Part shown: positions 25,813-35,109 of the stretch, piece by piece
How the letters are laid out: every line of letters begins with the position of its first letter
Position numbering within the stretch: position 1 is the stretch's first letter
Origin: Spirulina major PCC 6313
GTDB lineage: Bacteria > Cyanobacteriota > Cyanobacteriia > Cyanobacteriales > Spirulinaceae
Length of the DNA: 64,000 nucleotides
Direction of reading: 5' to 3'
NCBI RefSeq assembly: GCF_001890765.1
Contig: NZ_KV878783.1
Location: 1,944,695 to 2,008,694, forward strand
The notes under the pieces: generated by a model
Seen by the model: only the letters and a program-made list of their open reading frames with translations
What the model was told of the DNA's origin: nothing
Database searches by the model: none
Made by a program: the position numbers and the translations under genes

Positions 25813-25953
25813 CTAACCAAATTCTAATTCGGGTGGAAGATCGCGAACGGCTTCACCCATAACGGCAAGGTTATACAACACGGCCCGGATTGTCTTTCGA
25901 TCATCTTGAAAATCATCGAAGGTTCTTTCATTCGTGAACTCTCGGATTTCAGC
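25813..25953 (-). pseudogene. HepT/DUF86 (HEPN toxin) C-terminal remnant
   Basis: The minus strand encodes about 46 residues ending EAVRDLPPELEFG and a stop, including TFDDFQDDRKTIRAVLYNLA and VMGEAVRDLP. This matches the C-terminal half of HepT-type HEPN ribonuclease toxins. No start codon precedes it before an in-frame TAA, and no partner MntA nucleotidyltransferase is present, so it is a relic. The rest of the 25409-26060 gap shows no credible gene apart from a hairpin near leuA. Confidence 0.5.
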
Positions 25954-25964
25954 ACACCAAAGTC

Positions 25965-26015
25965 CTTAAGTGTGAGCCTCTGACTCACTCTTGCTATAGA
26001 GGCTCACAGCTTAAG
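25965..26015 (-). terminator. Hairpin downstream of leuA, probable terminator
   Basis: CTTAAG and TGTGAGCCTC (25965-25980) pair with GAGGCTCACA and CTTAAG (25999-26015), one base bulged, around an 18-base loop. It is 45 bases past the leuA stop on that strand. There is no long T-run after it, so termination strength is uncertain. Confidence 0.5.
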
Positions 26016-26060
26016 TGATGCATAAGCCCTCTCCCGTGGGAGAGGGTTAGGTGAGGGCAG

Positions 26061-27668
26061 TTAGGTTAACGCCGCTGCTTGGGGGTGGAGGGGGGTTTCG
26101 CTGCTGTTGAGGGCGGCGCTGAGGCGATTCAAGGCCCCAATGTAGGCGCGGGCCGAGGCGACGATAATATCGGTATTGGCGGCATGGCCGGAGAAGGTGC
26201 GGCCCTCGTGGCGGAGACGGATCGTGACTTCGCCCATCGCGTCGATGCCTTCGGTGACGGACTTGACGGAATATTCGATCAGGTCGTTGGGGATATTAAC
26301 GACGCGGTTAATCGCTTTGTAAACGGCATCGACGGGGCCAGTGCCGATCGCGGCATCGGTGAGTTCTTGGCCGCTGGGGGTGCGGAGGGTGACGGTGGCG
26401 GTGGGCCGGGCGCGATCGCCACAGGAGACCTGCACTAATTCGAGATGGAACAGTTCGGGAACCTGTTGGGTTTCGTCATTAACGATCGCTTCTAAATCGA
26501 GATCGCCGATTTCCTTTTTCTTGTCGGCCAGATCTTTAAACCGCAAAAATGCCTTATTCAATTCCGTTTCCGACAGGTCATAGCCCAAGGTTTGGAGGCG
26601 ATCGCGAAACGCATGGCGGCCCGAATGCTTACCCAAAACAATCAGATTTTTCGTTAAGCCGATGGATTCCGCATCCATGATTTCGTAGGTGAGGCGATGT
26701 TTCAGCACCCCATCTTGATGGATACCCGACTCATGGGCGAAAGCATTAGCCCCGACGATCGCCTTATTCGGCTGCACGAGCATCCCCGTCAAATTCGACA
26801 CCAGGCGCGAGGTTTTGTAAATCTGCGTCGTGTCGATATTGCACAGGGGTTCGGTGGATTCTGCGGGCCGTCCCAAAAAGGGATTGTAGAAGCCGCGCCG
26901 CACATAGAGCGCCATCACCAATTCTTCGAGGGCGGCATTGCCGGCCCGTTCGCCGATGCCGTTGATCGTGCATTCCAGTTGTCGCGCCCCGTTTTGCACC
27001 GCTGCGAGGAAGTTCGCCACCGCCAAACCGAGGTCATTATGGCCGTGGACGGAAATGATCGCCTGGTCAATGTTGGGGACATTTTCTTTAATGCCGCGAA
27101 TCAACGCGCCGAACTCTTCGGGGGTGGTGTAGCCAACGGTATCAGGAATATTAACCGTTGTTGCCCCGGCGGCGATCGCCGCTTCCAACACTTCATAGAG
27201 GAATTCCGGATCACTGCGCCCCGCATCTTCGGGGGAAAATTCAATATCGTTGATCAACGATTTCGCATAGCCCACCATCTCCGGCACGATCGCTAAAACA
27301 TCTTTGCGGCTCTTACGGAGTTTGTATTCTAAATGAATATCCGAGGTGGCGATAAAGGTGTGAATCCGACCGTTGGCGGCGGGTTTGACGGCTTCGGCGG
27401 CTTGGCGGATATCTTCTTTTGTGGCCCGCGCTAACCCGCAGATCGTCGGTCCGCCTTCGATGCCCACTTGATCGGCAATTTTCTGCACCGCTTCAAAGTC
27501 CCCCAGGCTCGCACGAGGAAAGCCCGCTTCAATGACATCTACACCCAGTCGCGCCAGCGATTTTGCGATCGTCAGCTTTTCGTCCACGTTCAGGGTTGCA
27601 CCGGGAGACTGTTCACCATCCCGGAGGGTTGTGTCAAAGATAATAATGCGGTCTTGCTCGTTTGCCAT
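26061..27668 (-). CDS. leuA: 2-isopropylmalate synthase
   Basis: A 535-residue LeuA that condenses acetyl-CoA with 2-ketoisovalerate, the first committed step of leucine synthesis. The TIM barrel shows [19 protein letters not shown] (metal-binding Asp), [19 protein letters not shown] (HxH metal motif) and [19 protein letters not shown]. The C-terminal third (about 390-520) is the LeuA regulatory domain that binds leucine ([16 protein letters not shown], then [10 protein letters not shown]). Length and domains are complete. No leader peptide is apparent in the 98-base gap upstream. Confidence 0.96.
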   Translation of the reverse strand: MANEQDRIIIFDTTLRDGEQSPGATLNVDEKLTIAKSLARLGVDVIEAGFPRASLGDFEAVQKIADQVGIEGGPTICGLARATKEDIRQAAEAVKPAANGRIHTFIATSDIHLEYKLRKSRKDVLAIVPEMVGYAKSLINDIEFSPEDAGRSDPEFLYEVLEAAIAAGATTVNIPDTVGYTTPEEFGALIRGIKENVPNIDQAIISVHGHNDLGLAVANFLAAVQNGARQLECTINGIGERAGNAALEELVMALYVRRGFYNPFLGRPAESTEPLCNIDTTQIYKTSRLVSNLTGMLVQPNKAIVGANAFAHESGIHQDGVLKHRLTYEIMDAESIGLTKNLIVLGKHSGRHAFRDRLQTLGYDLSETELNKAFLRFKDLADKKKEIGDLDLEAIVNDETQQVPELFHLELVQVSCGDRARPTATVTLRTPSGQELTDAAIGTGPVDAVYKAINRVVNIPNDLIEYSVKSVTEGIDAMGEVTIRLRHEGRTFSGHAANTDIIVASARAYIGALNRLSAALNSSETPLHPQAAALT

Positions 27669-27766
27669 GGATAGTACTTCCTTACTAATTTAAGAGGTCA
27701 ATGGAAGGATAGCCCCAAACTTCTAGGGTAACGAAATTTACCCAAGAGCGGAACATTAACCGGCGT

Positions 27767-28546
27767 TTAATTACCGTGGGGAATGGTGTGGTGTTCGAGA
27801 ACGCGGTGAATGGCTTGGGCGCGGCGGCGTTGATCCTGGGCGACACAGTCCCAATCGCTGACGGGGCGATTTTCGCGCCGACAAATGCCGATTAAACCGC
27901 TGGCATCAATGCGATCGCGCCGTCGAAAGGCTTCCACCCGCGCCCAAACGATCGCCATTTCCCCGGTTTTCCCCTGAGCACGGGCGGCGGCATATTGAGC
28001 GGGAAACTGCACCGAAACCCAAGGACTCGCTTGATTGTAGAGATCCACAGCATTGATAAACACTTCGATGTGAACGCCCGGATCAAGGCCCGCGCTTTCA
28101 AGATCCGCCACGAGTTTCGGCAACCGTTGCTGAACCCGTTCTAAGCATTTTTGGTCGGCACGATTCGCATCGCCGCCGCCCCGCCCTTGGTCGGAGCACC
28201 AGCCTTGATTGCGGCGAAAATTGCCCGGATCGGTGTGGCCCCAATAGAGGGAGGTGCGATCGCCCGATACCGTTAAATTCCCTTCCGCATGGCCAATGGC
28301 CAACACCCCCACTGCATCCACCGAGGCAAACAGGTCTTCGGTCATCGGGGGCAGGGGTTTCGTGGTGGTGAGCAGTTGATGGAGAGAACCGGGCAAGGCC
28401 AGCAGCAGCGTCCGCACGGGGGGCGAGGCAATCACACAGAGCAGCATAATCACCGTCAGGGTTCCCATGGCAATGTGCCAATCCAGGGGGTCACGGGTGG
28501 CAGACCAACGGCGCAGAGACCGACGGGGGCGAGGGGGGCGTTTCAT
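27767..28546 (-). CDS. Membrane-anchored conserved hypothetical protein
   Basis: A 259-residue protein. A basic N-terminus precedes one hydrophobic helix (IAMGTLTVIMLLCVIASP), then a soluble domain outside the membrane beginning near DLFASVDAVGVLAIGHAEG. Other landmarks are SLYWGHTDPGNFRRNQGWCSD and three more Cys (CLERV, GICRRENRP, WDCVAQDQ), which could pair in disulphides. I do not recognise a family with known function. It is divergent from the uracil-DNA glycosylase gene. Confidence 0.7.
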   Translation of the reverse strand: MKRPPRPRRSLRRWSATRDPLDWHIAMGTLTVIMLLCVIASPPVRTLLLALPGSLHQLLTTTKPLPPMTEDLFASVDAVGVLAIGHAEGNLTVSGDRTSLYWGHTDPGNFRRNQGWCSDQGRGGGDANRADQKCLERVQQRLPKLVADLESAGLDPGVHIEVFINAVDLYNQASPWVSVQFPAQYAAARAQGKTGEMAIVWARVEAFRRRDRIDASGLIGICRRENRPVSDWDCVAQDQRRRAQAIHRVLEHHTIPHGN

Positions 28547-28693
28547 CCAGGCGGGGAAGCTGAATTAGGTCGGGGGGCTCACGCTTAAAATTAGCACAGC
28601 TTTACTAGTTTGGCGGTGGAGATGGGGGGCGATCGCAGGGTGGGGAAACGATTGCTATATGATGGCCAACAGCCGAGCTATCGCCGTGAGCCG

Positions 28694-29899
28694 ATGACCC
28701 AAGAAGAGCAACTGAGTTTATTCGGAGCCTCCGAACCTGTTCCCGCTGGTGAACCCACCCCAGCGGTTCCGTTTGAGTTAATCCCAACGCGGGCCGATCT
28801 CCCCATTCCCCCCGGAACCTATGATGATTTGACACAATTGGCGACCCATTGCCGGAGTTGCGATCGCTGCGGCCTCAGTGAACATCGCACCCATGTGGTG
28901 GTGAGTCGGGGCAACCCCAACGCCGATATTTTGATCGTCGGGGAAGGCCCGGGCCAACAGGAAGACGAAACCGGCCAGCCCTTCGTCGGTCGCTCCGGTC
29001 AATTGCTCGAAAAAATTCTCGCCTCGGTCAATCTCAACACGACCGAGGATGTCTACATTGCCAACGTGGTGAAATGCCTAACGGGGGACACCCTGATCGC
29101 TACGGAATTGGGCTATCGGCCCCTGGGTTGGATTGTGGAAACGCGCTGGGCGGGGCGGGTGCTGACGGTGGATGAGCAGCGGCAATTGGTGTGGCGGCCC
29201 GTGACCCATTGGTATACGTCACCCTTGGCGGGGCGATGGTTGTATCGGGTCAGTTTTGTGGATCAACTCCACGGTTATACTGCCACGGGGGATCATCCGG
29301 TGTTGACGCGGCGGGGTTGGGTTCCGGTGGATGAGTTGACGGCGGGCGATCGCGTCGCGACGGGAATCCCCCAACGCCGTCCCGTTGTGGCCGGGCGCAG
29401 CAGCGATCGCCCCGAAGCGGATTTTCACGACTATCTCGGCCAACCCACCACCTGGGCCCCGGTCAAAAAAGAACTCCTCACCCCCCAAGCCAGCGACACC
29501 CCGGTGTATTGCATTGATGTGGCGGAAACGGCCAACTTTGTCACCCTGGCGGGGGTGGTGCATAACTGCCGTCCCCCCGGCAATCGCACCCCTTTACCCG
29601 CCGAAGTGGAGGCCTGTCGCCCCTATCTCCTCGAACAAATTCGCCTCGTTGATCCGAAAATCATCCTGTTTGCCGGGGCTACAGCCATGAAGGCCCTGAC
29701 GGGAAAAAAAGAAGCGATCACCAAAATTCGCGGTCAATGGTTGAACTGGAACGGCTACGACTGCATGGCCCTGTTTCACCCGGCCTATTTACTGCGGAAC
29801 CCCTCGCGGGAGAAGGGCAAGCCGAAATGGTTGATGTGGCAGGATATCCAGGCGATTCGGGACAAATACGATGCTCTCCGGGCTGACAATCCGGGCTGA
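28694..29899 (+). CDS. Family-4 uracil-DNA glycosylase precursor with in-frame intein
   Basis: The host protein is a family 4 (UDGa) uracil-DNA glycosylase: ILIVGEGPGQQEDETGQPFVGRSGQLLEKIL carries the uracil-binding and catalytic region (shown here by its first part GEGPGQQEDE), and ALFHPAYLLRNPS the second active-site motif. Fe-S ligands are C53/C56 (C59 nearby), C128 and C144 of the 237-residue spliced form. A 164-residue intein interrupts the reading frame between K127 and C128 in the conserved VVKCRPPGNRTP motif. Before splicing the Fe-S ligand C128 is displaced from the domain, so splicing is probably needed for activity. ATG 28694 gives MTQEEQLSLFG, the natural start. The enzyme removes uracil from DNA. 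Confidence 0.92.
   Translation: MTQEEQLSLFGASEPVPAGEPTPAVPFELIPTRADLPIPPGTYDDLTQLATHCRSCDRCGLSEHRTHVVVSRGNPNADILIVGEGPGQQEDETGQPFVGRSGQLLEKILASVNLNTTEDVYIANVVKCLTGDTLIATELGYRPLGWIVETRWAGRVLTVDEQRQLVWRPVTHWYTSPLAGRWLYRVSFVDQLHGYTATGDHPVLTRRGWVPVDELTAGDRVATGIPQRRPVVAGRSSDRPEADFHDYLGQPTTWAPVKKELLTPQASDTPVYCIDVAETANFVTLAGVVHNCRPPGNRTPLPAEVEACRPYLLEQIRLVDPKIILFAGATAMKALTGKKEAITKIRGQWLNWNGYDCMALFHPAYLLRNPSREKGKPKWLMWQDIQAIRDKYDALRADNPG
29075..29566 (+). other. Mini-intein (164 residues) in uracil-DNA glycosylase
   Basis: All splicing motifs are visible. Block A starts with the nucleophile Cys1 (CLTGDTLIATELGYRPLGWI). Block B is GYTATGDHPVLTRRGWVPV with T71-x-x-H74. Block F is PVYCIDVAETANFVTLAG with Asp148. 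Block G is VVHN with penultimate His163 and Asn164, followed by extein Cys+1. The stretch between blocks B and F has only about 45 residues and no LAGLIDADG or HNH motif, so there is no homing endonuclease. Two HIP1 sites (GCGATCGC) lie inside it, so it has taken on host base composition. Confidence 0.92.
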
Positions 29900-30793
29900 T
29901 CATTCGCGATCGCTCTCCACATAAAACGTCACCTGCAACGCCCCATAGCGGCGGCGTAGTTCTGCTTCGAGTTCCCGCACCAGTTCATGGGTGAGGGGTT
30001 CGTAGTGGTGGTCAATGATCAGGTGCATTTGGAGATAGACAAACTGACCGACAATGCCCCGCGACCGAATCCGATCGCACCGTTTCACCCCATCCACATT
30101 GCGGGCGATCGCCGCCAGCACATCCGGCGCGATCGCCGTTTGTTCCACCAACAGGGGAAATTGCCAGGCGATCACCTGCCAGACCCGATCCAACGCCACT
30201 AACCACAAAATCAACGCCACGATTAAATCAATCAACGGCTCGCCAAACCACACCCCCCACAGCCCCGCCATCACGAAAAACGATAGCCCCGTTTCAATAA
30301 AAAGCTGCTTGGTATTAAAAGCGAGGATGGGGTGATGGAGTTGGCGGGCTTGGTAACCACAGAAACAGGCAAGACCGAGGGGAATGGCGCTGATCATGCC
30401 TAACAGTTGCACGAGGGGAATCCCGATCTGGAGGTCAAAGGGGAGGGGTTGACGTTGGGCGATCGCCATCAGTTGCGGCACAAACATCGACGCAAACAGC
30501 ACCGTCATCAACGTCAACAGGGCAATCAAGACAAACGTGGCCAAGGTTTCCCGCTGACCATGGCCGTAAATCATCCGCCCATCGGGATGATCCGCATTGA
30601 CAATCGAGAGCAGGCTAAAGAGGGTATTAAAACAAATAATCAAGGTATGGAAGGCTTGCACGATCAAACTCAGCGATCGCACCTCCCACCCCAGGGAGCC
30701 TTTCACCCACACCACCAACACCATCAACCAAAGAATGGCCCCCAAGAGCAACCGAATCTGCCAATCCGACTGAGTCCCCTTCTGCATCATCAT
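29900..30793 (-). CDS. Cation diffusion facilitator-like membrane protein
   Basis: About 297 residues with five or six membrane helices and a cytoplasmic C-terminal domain (about 220-297) like that of CDF metal exporters (YLQMHLIIDHHYEPLTHEL). NADHPDGRMIYGHGQRETLATF matches the loop after helix 2. The acidic and histidine zinc ligands usual in helices 2 and 5 are not evident (FNTLFSLL and FNTKQLFIE stand there), so it may be a divergent or non-canonical transporter. The start was placed at the first of three consecutive ATG codons, 23 bases after the tgt stop. Confidence 0.75.
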   Translation of the reverse strand: MMMQKGTQSDWQIRLLLGAILWLMVLVVWVKGSLGWEVRSLSLIVQAFHTLIICFNTLFSLLSIVNADHPDGRMIYGHGQRETLATFVLIALLTLMTVLFASMFVPQLMAIAQRQPLPFDLQIGIPLVQLLGMISAIPLGLACFCGYQARQLHHPILAFNTKQLFIETGLSFFVMAGLWGVWFGEPLIDLIVALILWLVALDRVWQVIAWQFPLLVEQTAIAPDVLAAIARNVDGVKRCDRIRSRGIVGQFVYLQMHLIIDHHYEPLTHELVRELEAELRRRYGALQVTFYVESDRE

Positions 30794-30815
30794 TTTATCG
30801 CCAGGGTTTCGCGTG

Positions 30816-31967
30816 CTAGTCTGCCTGCCCACAGTCCTTAGGATCGGGGTCGGTGAGCCAGGGGCCGAAGTCTTCGACAAAGCGATCGCTCAAAATCGAA
30901 GCGCGAATCTGTTGGGTAAAGCGCACCAACTCCGTCACGTTGTGGAGCGAGAGCAAAATATAGGCCAGCATTTCCTTCGCCTTCACCAAATGGTTGAGAT
31001 AGGCACGGCTGAAGGTGGTGCAACAATAGCAGGGACAGGTGGGATCAAGGGGAGTGAAGTCTTCCCGGAATTGGGCGTTTTTTAAATTCAGCCGCTCACC
31101 CTGCACCATCGCCGTCCCATGGCGACCGAAGCGAGTGGGAATCACGCAATCAAAGAGGTCAATCCCAGCGGCGATCGCTCGCACCATCTCCCGGTAGGTT
31201 CCCATTCCCATCAGGTAGCGGGGCTTATGGGCCGGCAAAATCGGGGTCGTCGCTTCCACCACGGGATACATCAATTCTGGCGGCTCCCCCACACTCACCC
31301 CGCCGATCGCATAGCCCGGCAGATCCAACGCCACCAACTGCTGCGCCGCCTCAATCCGTAAGTCTGGGTAGATCCCGCCTTGGACAATACCGAACAGGGC
31401 TTGATCCTGGGGACGCTCATGGGCTGCGATCGATCGCTCCAGCCATCGAAACGTCCGCTGCGTCGCCGCCTCCACTGCTTCACGGGTGGCAGGATAGGGC
31501 GGGCATTCATCAAAGGCCATAATCACATCCGCCCCCAAGGCGTTTTGAATTTGGATCGACTTTTCGGGGGTGAAGTGAATTTTGCGACCATCGCGGGGGG
31601 ATTGAAACGTGACCCCATCTTCCGTTAACTTGCGCAGCTTACTGAGGCTAAAGACTTGAAATCCGCCCGAATCCGTCAGAATCGGTTGCTGCCACCCCAT
31701 AAACTGATGTAGCCCACCGGCCGCCTGCACCAGGGCCTCGCCGGGTTGGAGATGGAGGTGGTAGGTGTTCGCCAAGATCATTTGGGCTTGGGTTGCTTCG
31801 ACCTGGGCGGGGGTCAACCCTTTGATCGTGCCCACGGTTCCCACGGGCATGAATCGCGGCGTTTCGACAATGCCGTGGGGGGTCTGAAACGTGGCGGCTC
31901 GGGCCTGGGTTTGGGAGCAGGTCGCATCAATGTGAAACTGAAAGGCGCTCGCAACTGGACTACTCAT
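30816..31967 (-). CDS. tgt: tRNA-guanine transglycosylase (queuine tRNA-ribosyltransferase)
   Basis: Tgt swaps guanine 34 in tRNAs with GUN anticodons for the queuosine precursor. The roughly 383-residue protein shows [34 protein letters not shown] (nucleophilic Asp region), and the zinc site [20 protein letters not shown] with a later His in SLHNV. All core motifs are intact. ATG 31967 is preferred to a GTG four codons upstream. It overlaps nothing essential and precedes the CDF-like gene on the same strand. Confidence 0.95.
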   Translation of the reverse strand: MSSPVASAFQFHIDATCSQTQARAATFQTPHGIVETPRFMPVGTVGTIKGLTPAQVEATQAQMILANTYHLHLQPGEALVQAAGGLHQFMGWQQPILTDSGGFQVFSLSKLRKLTEDGVTFQSPRDGRKIHFTPEKSIQIQNALGADVIMAFDECPPYPATREAVEAATQRTFRWLERSIAAHERPQDQALFGIVQGGIYPDLRIEAAQQLVALDLPGYAIGGVSVGEPPELMYPVVEATTPILPAHKPRYLMGMGTYREMVRAIAAGIDLFDCVIPTRFGRHGTAMVQGERLNLKNAQFREDFTPLDPTCPCYCCTTFSRAYLNHLVKAKEMLAYILLSLHNVTELVRFTQQIRASILSDRFVEDFGPWLTDPDPKDCGQAD

Positions 31968-31997
31968 GCGCCTTGGCACAGGCGCGATCGCACCCCT

Positions 31998-32450
31998 CTA
32001 AAACGGACAATCATCATCATCAATCTGGACATCCCACTTCGCCGACAACACTTCACTGAGCATAGCCTCTAGGGCCGCTTCGTCCAAATTTTGGGCGGTT
32101 ACGTCTTCTTGCAGGGGATTGTTCAAGGGGACTAAACGGAGCAGACGATTGTCTTGGACTAAATCGTAATAGGTTTCGTAGTTGGGCGATTGATGCAGGT
32201 GTAAATAATCGAAACTTTGCACATTTAGATAGATGCCATGATTGGCGACTAACGTTGCTTGCTGAGGGTCTAGAAATACATCGAGCACGACTCCTTCTCC
32301 CTCACTTTGAACCTGATGATCGAGGGAGTGGATATAGCTCACTCGGTTTAAAGCCGCAAGTAAGCGACGCATATCGTCTTTATTCACCACAATGCCATTA
32401 TCGACAATGCAAGGAGCAGGAAGAGAGTGGGGGAGTTGATTATGACTCAT
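31998..32450 (-). CDS. Conserved hypothetical protein, acidic C-terminus
   Basis: A 150-residue soluble protein. Its middle (SEGEGVVLDVFLDPQQATLV, then NHGIYLNVQSFDYLHL) looks like a beta-rich fold. The C-terminus ends with an acidic stretch (QIDDDDCPF). It lies just upstream of tgt on the same strand, 30 bases away, and may share its transcript. I do not recognise a functional family. Confidence 0.7.
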   Translation of the reverse strand: MSHNQLPHSLPAPCIVDNGIVVNKDDMRRLLAALNRVSYIHSLDHQVQSEGEGVVLDVFLDPQQATLVANHGIYLNVQSFDYLHLHQSPNYETYYDLVQDNRLLRLVPLNNPLQEDVTAQNLDEAALEAMLSEVLSAKWDVQIDDDDCPF

Positions 32451-32762
32451 GAGAAAACGCCGTTGATGCGGACGGATGCGGTGGAGGAGATGCCAATCAA
32501 CAATGCCTTGGCAAGGAAACGGTAACGCTTTACCTTACACAAGCCGTTGACTTGGCAATCACAAACTTTCAATAAAAAGGTAAACGGGTTACTGACGGTT
32601 TAAACCCATAATGACAGGATACTCGGCATCCTGAGTTTAGGTTAAACTATCTACCCTTGGATTAATCTTAACCCAAGATTTTAATTTGTCTCCGTTTTTG
32701 TTGGCGATGCCCCTAAATGTAAACAATGACCAAAGATAGACCCGTAAATTTTCGGATTCAGG
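32451..32762. other. Gap between divergent genes, no clear feature
   Basis: This 312-base stretch separates a minus-strand gene and plus-strand cobS. It is AT-richer than its surroundings towards cobS and contains CTTGGATTAA and TTAACCCAAG, a weak inverted pair. No cobalamin riboswitch core is visible and no small gene is convincing. It must contain promoters for both directions. Confidence 0.4.
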
Positions 32763-33521
32763 ATGTTCAAAAAATTTTTCTGGTCGTTCAGTAGTGCTCT
32801 TGTTTTTTATACACGCCTCCCCTTGCCCCCCCATTGGCCCCTCCGGTTTGAGCGGATTGCTCGCTGGGCTCCGCTGATTGGAATCGTTTTGGGCTGGGGA
32901 TTAGGGGCGATTGATTGGGGGCTGATGCAGGGGGGATTGTCGTCGCTGTTGCGGGCGATCGCGCTCGCCCTCCTTTGGGTGTGGTGGACGGGGGGACTGC
33001 ACCTCGATGGGGCGATGGATACGGCGGATGGCTTGGCGGTGCTCGACCCGGAGCGGCGCTTGGCAGTGATGCGCGACAGTGCGGCGGGGGCCTTTGGGGT
33101 GATGGCGGCGATCGCCATTCTCGCCCTCAAGACGGCCGCTTTGGTTGAGTTTGCTAACCCTGGTTTTGCGATCGCAGCGGTGGCGGGCTGGGGGCGTTGG
33201 GGCCAAGGGGTGGCGATCGCGGCCTATCCCTATCTGCGCCCCACGGGGAAAGGTGCAATCCATAAAACTCACCAAAAATTGCCCCAAGATGTGCTCCTGG
33301 GCCTGGTGTGTCTCCTGAGTCTCGCGGCATTGCATATATCTCTGCACAGAGAAAAATACATCATCATTCTCCTCGGCCATGGCTTCCTCGCCGTGCTCAC
33401 CGTGGGCATTGGCTCCTGGTTGGCGCGGCAGTTTCAGGGCCATACCGGCGATACCTATGGCGCGGTGGTGGAATGGACTGAGGCCTTGGGGTTGGTGGGG
33501 TTAACGATGCTGTGGACGTGA
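32763..33521 (+). CDS. cobS: Adenosylcobinamide-GDP ribazoletransferase (cobalamin synthase)
   Basis: CobS joins adenosylcobinamide-GDP and alpha-ribazole in the last steps of cobalamin synthesis. The 252-residue integral membrane protein shows the active-site motif GGLHLDGAMDTADGLAV (Asp-rich, metal-binding) followed by RRLAVMRDSAAGAFGV, and FYTRLPLPPHWP at the N-terminus. Several membrane helices follow. A second cobalamin gene, cbiB, lies 11 kb away in this window. Confidence 0.94.
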   Translation: MFKKFFWSFSSALVFYTRLPLPPHWPLRFERIARWAPLIGIVLGWGLGAIDWGLMQGGLSSLLRAIALALLWVWWTGGLHLDGAMDTADGLAVLDPERRLAVMRDSAAGAFGVMAAIAILALKTAALVEFANPGFAIAAVAGWGRWGQGVAIAAYPYLRPTGKGAIHKTHQKLPQDVLLGLVCLLSLAALHISLHREKYIIILLGHGFLAVLTVGIGSWLARQFQGHTGDTYGAVVEWTEALGLVGLTMLWT

Positions 33522-33545
33522 GCCGTTGGGGATCTGGAATGGGGA

Positions 33546-34982
33546 TCAATCGCCGAGGAGGATGGTTCGGATGCGATCGCGCCAGGTTTTTTTCTGCTTG
33601 GGGTGCGATCGCTGTTCCTGAAAGGTAACTGTTGGGGGGGGTAAAATACCCTGTTGGATTAAATGATGTTGCTGCCAACGCAGCCCGATCAACGTGGCAA
33701 CATAGACCATATAGCCCGGCTCTTCCATCTGAGTAAAAATCAACCCAAACATTAACGGACAGAACAACAAAAATCGCGATAAATCATCAAAACAAAGGTA
33801 CTTCCACACCACCCACCAAATATACAAAAACGCGAATAACCCCAACCAACCCACATCCCCCCAAATCCCCGCCCAGCCAAAAAACGGGCTAAACATACTC
33901 GATTGATCCCCCAGCCAACTCTGCCCCGCCGCTACCCACGTTTCTTGACTCGCAGGATGGACTGTTGAGCCTAACGGTGATAACAGACTTTCATAGGCCG
34001 CTAGCATCCAGCCCCCCAAACGCCCCACACTATGCCCCGGCCCAATACCAAGCCAAGGATGCCACCAATCAGTGTGATAGCCGGAAACAATTCTAATCGC
34101 CGCTGTTTTTAACAGTGTTGCTTCACCGTTGGGGCCGTAAATTTCCGGTCGCATCCAGGTGTTGAAGGCTCGAAATGCTTCTAGATTTTGCATACACCAC
34201 CAAAATCCCGACCCTAGCAATGCCCCACCAATGACGAATTTAATGGCTTCGAGCAGATTATTGAATTTGGTGAGCAGTAAACAACCTCCTGCCATCCCCA
34301 AGGATAAAAGGACTTGTTTAGCATCGGCCATATTCATGTGCCAAAAGGTTAAGGCCATGACCAATACTCTGGCCCACAGGGGGATTTTTTGAGCATCGAC
34401 ACAGTAGTAAATCCCAAAGGTGAGGGCCACTGAAGCCCCCACCACATGACCCGCTCCTCCTCCAACAAACACGCCTTTAATGTTGTCTTCTAGTCCGGGT
34501 TTATGGTGGAGTTGAAAGACATAGTGCTGGGCATAGGCAAAGAGGGTATTAAGGGCGGCGCAGCCGACGAGAAAGGCACGGAGCGTGTAGAATTTTTCTG
34601 CGGTTAAGGGGATACAAATGAGGGTGAGAAGGAAGAGAAAATGCTCGCCAAAAAATAAAAAGTTCATCACTGCGTTGATGATGCCAGCATCGTTGAGCAG
34701 CGCACTACAAAAGTTAACCCAGAGAAAGAGCAGGATGGCGATGAGAAGATGATAGGTGATTTTAATCTGGGTGCGGTTTTTAACCCGTGCTTTGCGGAGG
34801 GCGAGGAAGCAAACGAGGGGAATGATGCCCAAGTGGGCGAGGTTGATCACGGAGGGGAATTTGATCAGGGTTAAGGCGCGAACGAGAAAGGCGGAGCTAA
34901 AAGATAGGGCAACGAGGGGGATTAGGGGGATGTAAACGCTGCCTTCTGGTTTGGAGAAGCGTGATTGTGGAATGTATCCCAT
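33546..34982 (-). CDS. O-antigen polymerase/ligase-like membrane protein
   Basis: About 478 residues with ten or more membrane helices and one large periplasmic loop (about 280-380: NTWMRPEIYGPNGEATLLKT, WHPWLGIGPGHSVGRLGG). The topology and the conserved GIGPGHS in the loop fit the Wzy/WaaL (O-antigen ligase) superfamily that polymerises or transfers lipid-linked glycans. ATG 34982 (MGYIPQSRFSKPEG) was preferred to an upstream start. With the glycosyltransferases and acyltransferase that follow on the same strand it forms an exopolysaccharide group. Confidence 0.78.
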   Translation of the reverse strand: MGYIPQSRFSKPEGSVYIPLIPLVALSFSSAFLVRALTLIKFPSVINLAHLGIIPLVCFLALRKARVKNRTQIKITYHLLIAILLFLWVNFCSALLNDAGIINAVMNFLFFGEHFLFLLTLICIPLTAEKFYTLRAFLVGCAALNTLFAYAQHYVFQLHHKPGLEDNIKGVFVGGGAGHVVGASVALTFGIYYCVDAQKIPLWARVLVMALTFWHMNMADAKQVLLSLGMAGGCLLLTKFNNLLEAIKFVIGGALLGSGFWWCMQNLEAFRAFNTWMRPEIYGPNGEATLLKTAAIRIVSGYHTDWWHPWLGIGPGHSVGRLGGWMLAAYESLLSPLGSTVHPASQETWVAAGQSWLGDQSSMFSPFFGWAGIWGDVGWLGLFAFLYIWWVVWKYLCFDDLSRFLLFCPLMFGLIFTQMEEPGYMVYVATLIGLRWQQHHLIQQGILPPPTVTFQEQRSHPKQKKTWRDRIRTILLGD

Positions 34983-35109
34983 GGGACGGCGGGTGATGAG
35001 GTCGTGGGATGAACAATGGAGGGGGTCAGGTGGGGCGGGTGATGCCCGCAAACGAGAGCGGTCGTGGAATTTGAGGTCGTGCGATCGCCCTCGATTCTCT
35101 GGCTACACC

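Noticed and set aside
32451-32762. Cobalamin riboswitch upstream of cobS
   Set aside because: No B12-box core or matching stems were recognised; the same holds upstream of cbiB.
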